DNA of 64,000 nt, taken from the NCBI GenBank assembly GCA_009829735.1, contig CM020618.1:20197346-20261345 (forward strand). Direction: 5' to 3'. Positions 61,956-64,000 of this stretch are shown here, one piece after another. The notes under the pieces were generated by a model. It was not told the DNA's origin. It was given only the letters and a program-made list of their open reading frames with translations, and ran no database searches. Each line of letters opens with the position of its first letter. Position 1 is the stretch's first letter. The position numbers and the translations under genes are program-made. The DNA is from Pyropia yezoensis (taxonomy: Eukaryota; Rhodophyta; Bangiophyceae; Bangiales; Bangiaceae).

Positions 61956-63608
61956 TGCAGATGGAGGTTAAGTGGCCACCAGGCGCTGCTTGGCAAAGTG
62001 GAGCTTCAGGCCTTGCTGTATGGGCACAGTCATGCGACCTTCGCCGCCCCCATTCGTCCCCCGCCCTCAGCACCGCCCCTTACGCGCACAGGCAGACGGA
62101 GGCCGTAATCCCCGACAGCCGCGTAGCATTGGTCATACTCTCAGAGCCATCACTCTCCCCACGACCCGCTTCCCCCTTCCGCTTACAACATTGATGTACA
62201 CCGCACCCGCCATTATCCCAGCGACGGCGGGCGCACCTTGGCCGACCGCTGCGAGCTGTCCAGGAAGTGGGACGCTGCCGCAAGTGCCCCCCCAGCGGAG
62301 CGGTTGGCGGACAACCAGAACGTGAGCGACCGCCACCCACGGACGGCCCCCCCGCATCGTAGGCCCTAGTCGCCAAGAAGCACGGAGGCCATAGACAGCG
62401 ATTCAGAATGGCGGCACCCCTTCCACCACTCCATCGACCACCGCAGACGGAGAGGACGGAACCAGGCAAGCGCGCCCCCCCCCATATTCGTGGTAGTCGC
62501 CCAACCACTGCGGCAGCCAGCAGGACCCGTGGGTGGCAGCACCCCCAGTCGACCGGTACGCGAACCAGCACTGCGGAAGCTGGGGGGACCATTCCCACGC
62601 ATTCCCCCCTACGAGGACTTTGGCCGCGCACTCGCTGCAGCAGCCGATAGGGACCGCGGACGGCGGCACCCTCAGTCTACCCGCGCACCGACCAGCCCAC
62701 TGCTCCCCCCTTTGCTGGCGGTAGTCCCCCACCTACCGCAGCAGCCGACAGAGTGCGCCTGGAAATGTCCCTGCGCACTGCACCGAGAGATGAGTCCCCC
62801 CATCCCTGCAGTCGCGCTGATCAACGTTTCGTATTTTCCCCACTTCTCTGGACTGCCGCTGCGCTCGTCGTCCTTCCCCCTCTCTGTCTCCGGCTATGCT
62901 CTGTTCCTCTGGATTCATTGCCTCACCCTCCCCGTTCAATGACCAGACAAGCCATGTGGAGGTTGGCGTCATCGCTCATTGCGGCCGCGCCAGAATGGTC
63001 CAGCTGCGGCTGACGGCTGGAACAGACCGTCCCGGAGGACATCCAGCGGCCGGCTGGCTGCAACGCGAATGGGCGCAGCTCCGACGCCTGCTCTTCGAGT
63101 AGAGTGCCTGTTTGAACTGATGGCCGCTGGTTGGTCGATTTTTAATCTTGCAGCGGTGCTCCCATCCCTCCTGCGCCCAGATCTGATCACGAGGGGTGCG
63201 GGCTTGAATAGCGAGCCCACTGACGACCCCCAGCATCCGTCATGCAGACACCCTCTTGGTCTGCCTCGTCTCCACCCTCGTGTACCCTGTCCAGAATGCC
63301 ACTCTCATGTGGTATGAAACTCGATCCTCTCAGACTCGTGTCAGTATACCTCGGGGGAAAGGGACAGGTAACACAGAAAAGGGAACTACGAGAGTGGTAT
63401 GCCTGTTGCCTCACGTGCCTTCTGGCATAGCCAACAGATACGCACGGTAGTGCACACGGGCAAGAGGAAAGCAAACGCGCAGTTGTCTTTTTCCCTGAGG
63501 GCGCGGGCCAAGGGTACCTCGCTGTCCCTCTTAACGTGCATCTGGCGGAGCCTCGGCACGTTGGCCAGTTAGCCCCCCCCCCTACCCCCTAGAGGTCCCG
63601 ACGCGATT
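61956..63608. other. Region with a degenerate tandem repeat and no supportable gene
   Basis: 62210-62770 contains at least three diverged copies of a unit of roughly 110-140 bp marked by GTAGTC.CCCA.C, then GC.GCAGCC, then GGCAGCACCC, at about 62488, 62625 and 62728, with a fainter copy near 62240. 62770-63600 shows only short overlapping ORFs. A C-run lies at about 63572-63580. Confidence 0.45.
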
Positions 63609-64000
63609 CTAACTGCGGCGTTTGTGACCCTCGTTCCTAAACCCGGGGCGACCGATGAAGGGGGTGGCCATCACCACGTACTCGGCCAACGGGGAGGGGG
63701 GCATCTGGGCCATCACGACCGTCGCCAACATCGACTTGGCCGCTTTGGTGTAGCCAAGCTCCGCTTCATGACGTACCACCTTGATGGCCTCGCTACGATC
63801 TTCGGCACCCGGGACGTAGGCGTCCTTCATGGCCATCATCTGCTTGCGGAAAGAGTTCCCGTGACTGCAACCGTCAATGGCCAACATGGATCGGTGGGCC
63901 AACGTTGAGGTAGTCCACTTGCGACCGCGCTCCCGCTCCCACGCTTGGGCCCATCCGGCCATGTCGTTCTCGTCGCCCGGTAGGGCACCCACCGACGACT
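63609..64000 (-). CDS. Partial hypothetical ORF running off the right edge
   Basis: The frame is open from the window edge to a stop at 63609 (about 130 codons). The visible part has no convincing start: its first near-start codon is GTG at 63992 and the frame continues upstream. The composition is balanced and protein-like (ERERGRKWTTSTLAHRSML, FRKQMMAMKDAYVPGAEDRS, AIKVVRHEAELGYTKAAKSM), unlike the low-complexity ORFs elsewhere, so it may be an exon or the C-terminus of a real or transposon gene. No family recognised. Confidence 0.35.
   Translation of the reverse strand, partial: SSVGALPGDENDMAGWAQAWERERGRKWTTSTLAHRSMLAIDGCSHGNSFRKQMMAMKDAYVPGAEDRSEAIKVVRHEAELGYTKAAKSMLATVVMAQMPPSPLAEYVVMATPFIGRPGFRNEGHKRRS

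Noticed and set aside
1..64000. tRNA, rRNA, CRISPR arrays, bacterial-type operons or riboswitches
   Set aside because: Both strands were scanned by eye for tRNA-like T-loops and for regularly spaced repeats; nothing convincing. Gene style and the intron are eukaryotic.

Overview
This is a very GC-rich nuclear segment of a photosynthetic eukaryote. The lineage is an inference: plastid-type genes (a PAP/fibrillin, an RsmD-type rRNA methyltransferase with an N-terminal extension, an SDR39U1-type epimerase), strong GC bias, long Ala/Gly/Pro tracts and nearly intron-free genes fit a bangiophycean red alga such as Porphyra/Pyropia. A GC-rich green alga is less likely because only one coding intron is evident. 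No rRNA, tRNA or CRISPR was found.

Layout. 1-7.7 kb: two tandem minus-strand paralogues of a large protein family I do not recognise; the left one runs off the window. 8-11 kb: two weak low-complexity minus-strand ORFs. 11.7-45 kb: the host gene block, RsmD-like methyltransferase (+), eIF3i (-), FBXO9-like F-box protein (+), AIFM2/FSP1-like oxidoreductase with a long Ala-rich tail (+), SDR39U1-like epimerase (-), two-exon EamA/DMT transporter (-), secreted Cys-rich protein (+), PAP/fibrillin with a membrane anchor (-), NEMF/Rqc2 (-), BSD-domain protein (+), C2H2 zinc-finger protein (+) and a multi-pass membrane protein (+). Several neighbours are head-to-head with short shared promoters (10964/11683, 14297/14819, 34933/35449) or tail-to-tail (12813/13323, 20637/20951).

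41.7-50.6 kb is gene-poor, partly AT-richer, with several inverted-repeat (foldback or MITE-like) structures and a degenerate CTG/GCC tract. 50.6-62 kb is a nested-transposon locus. A decayed DNA transposase gene resembling KDZ/CxC-type transposases is split by a complete Ty3/Gypsy chromovirus (52256-59708, minus strand) with 847-bp LTRs, a 5-bp CTCAG target-site duplication, gag, a -1 slippery site, a damaged pol with C-terminal chromodomain, and an unusual extra zinc-finger ORF upstream of gag. 62-64 kb holds a degenerate tandem repeat and a partial ORF at the right edge.

A recurring theme is that at least five recognisable host genes change reading frame exactly at long G/C homopolymers (12-28 nt). 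Indels in the assembled sequence are the simplest explanation, so the affected models here are composite. The host genes do not form a pathway; they are ordinary housekeeping and plastid genes.
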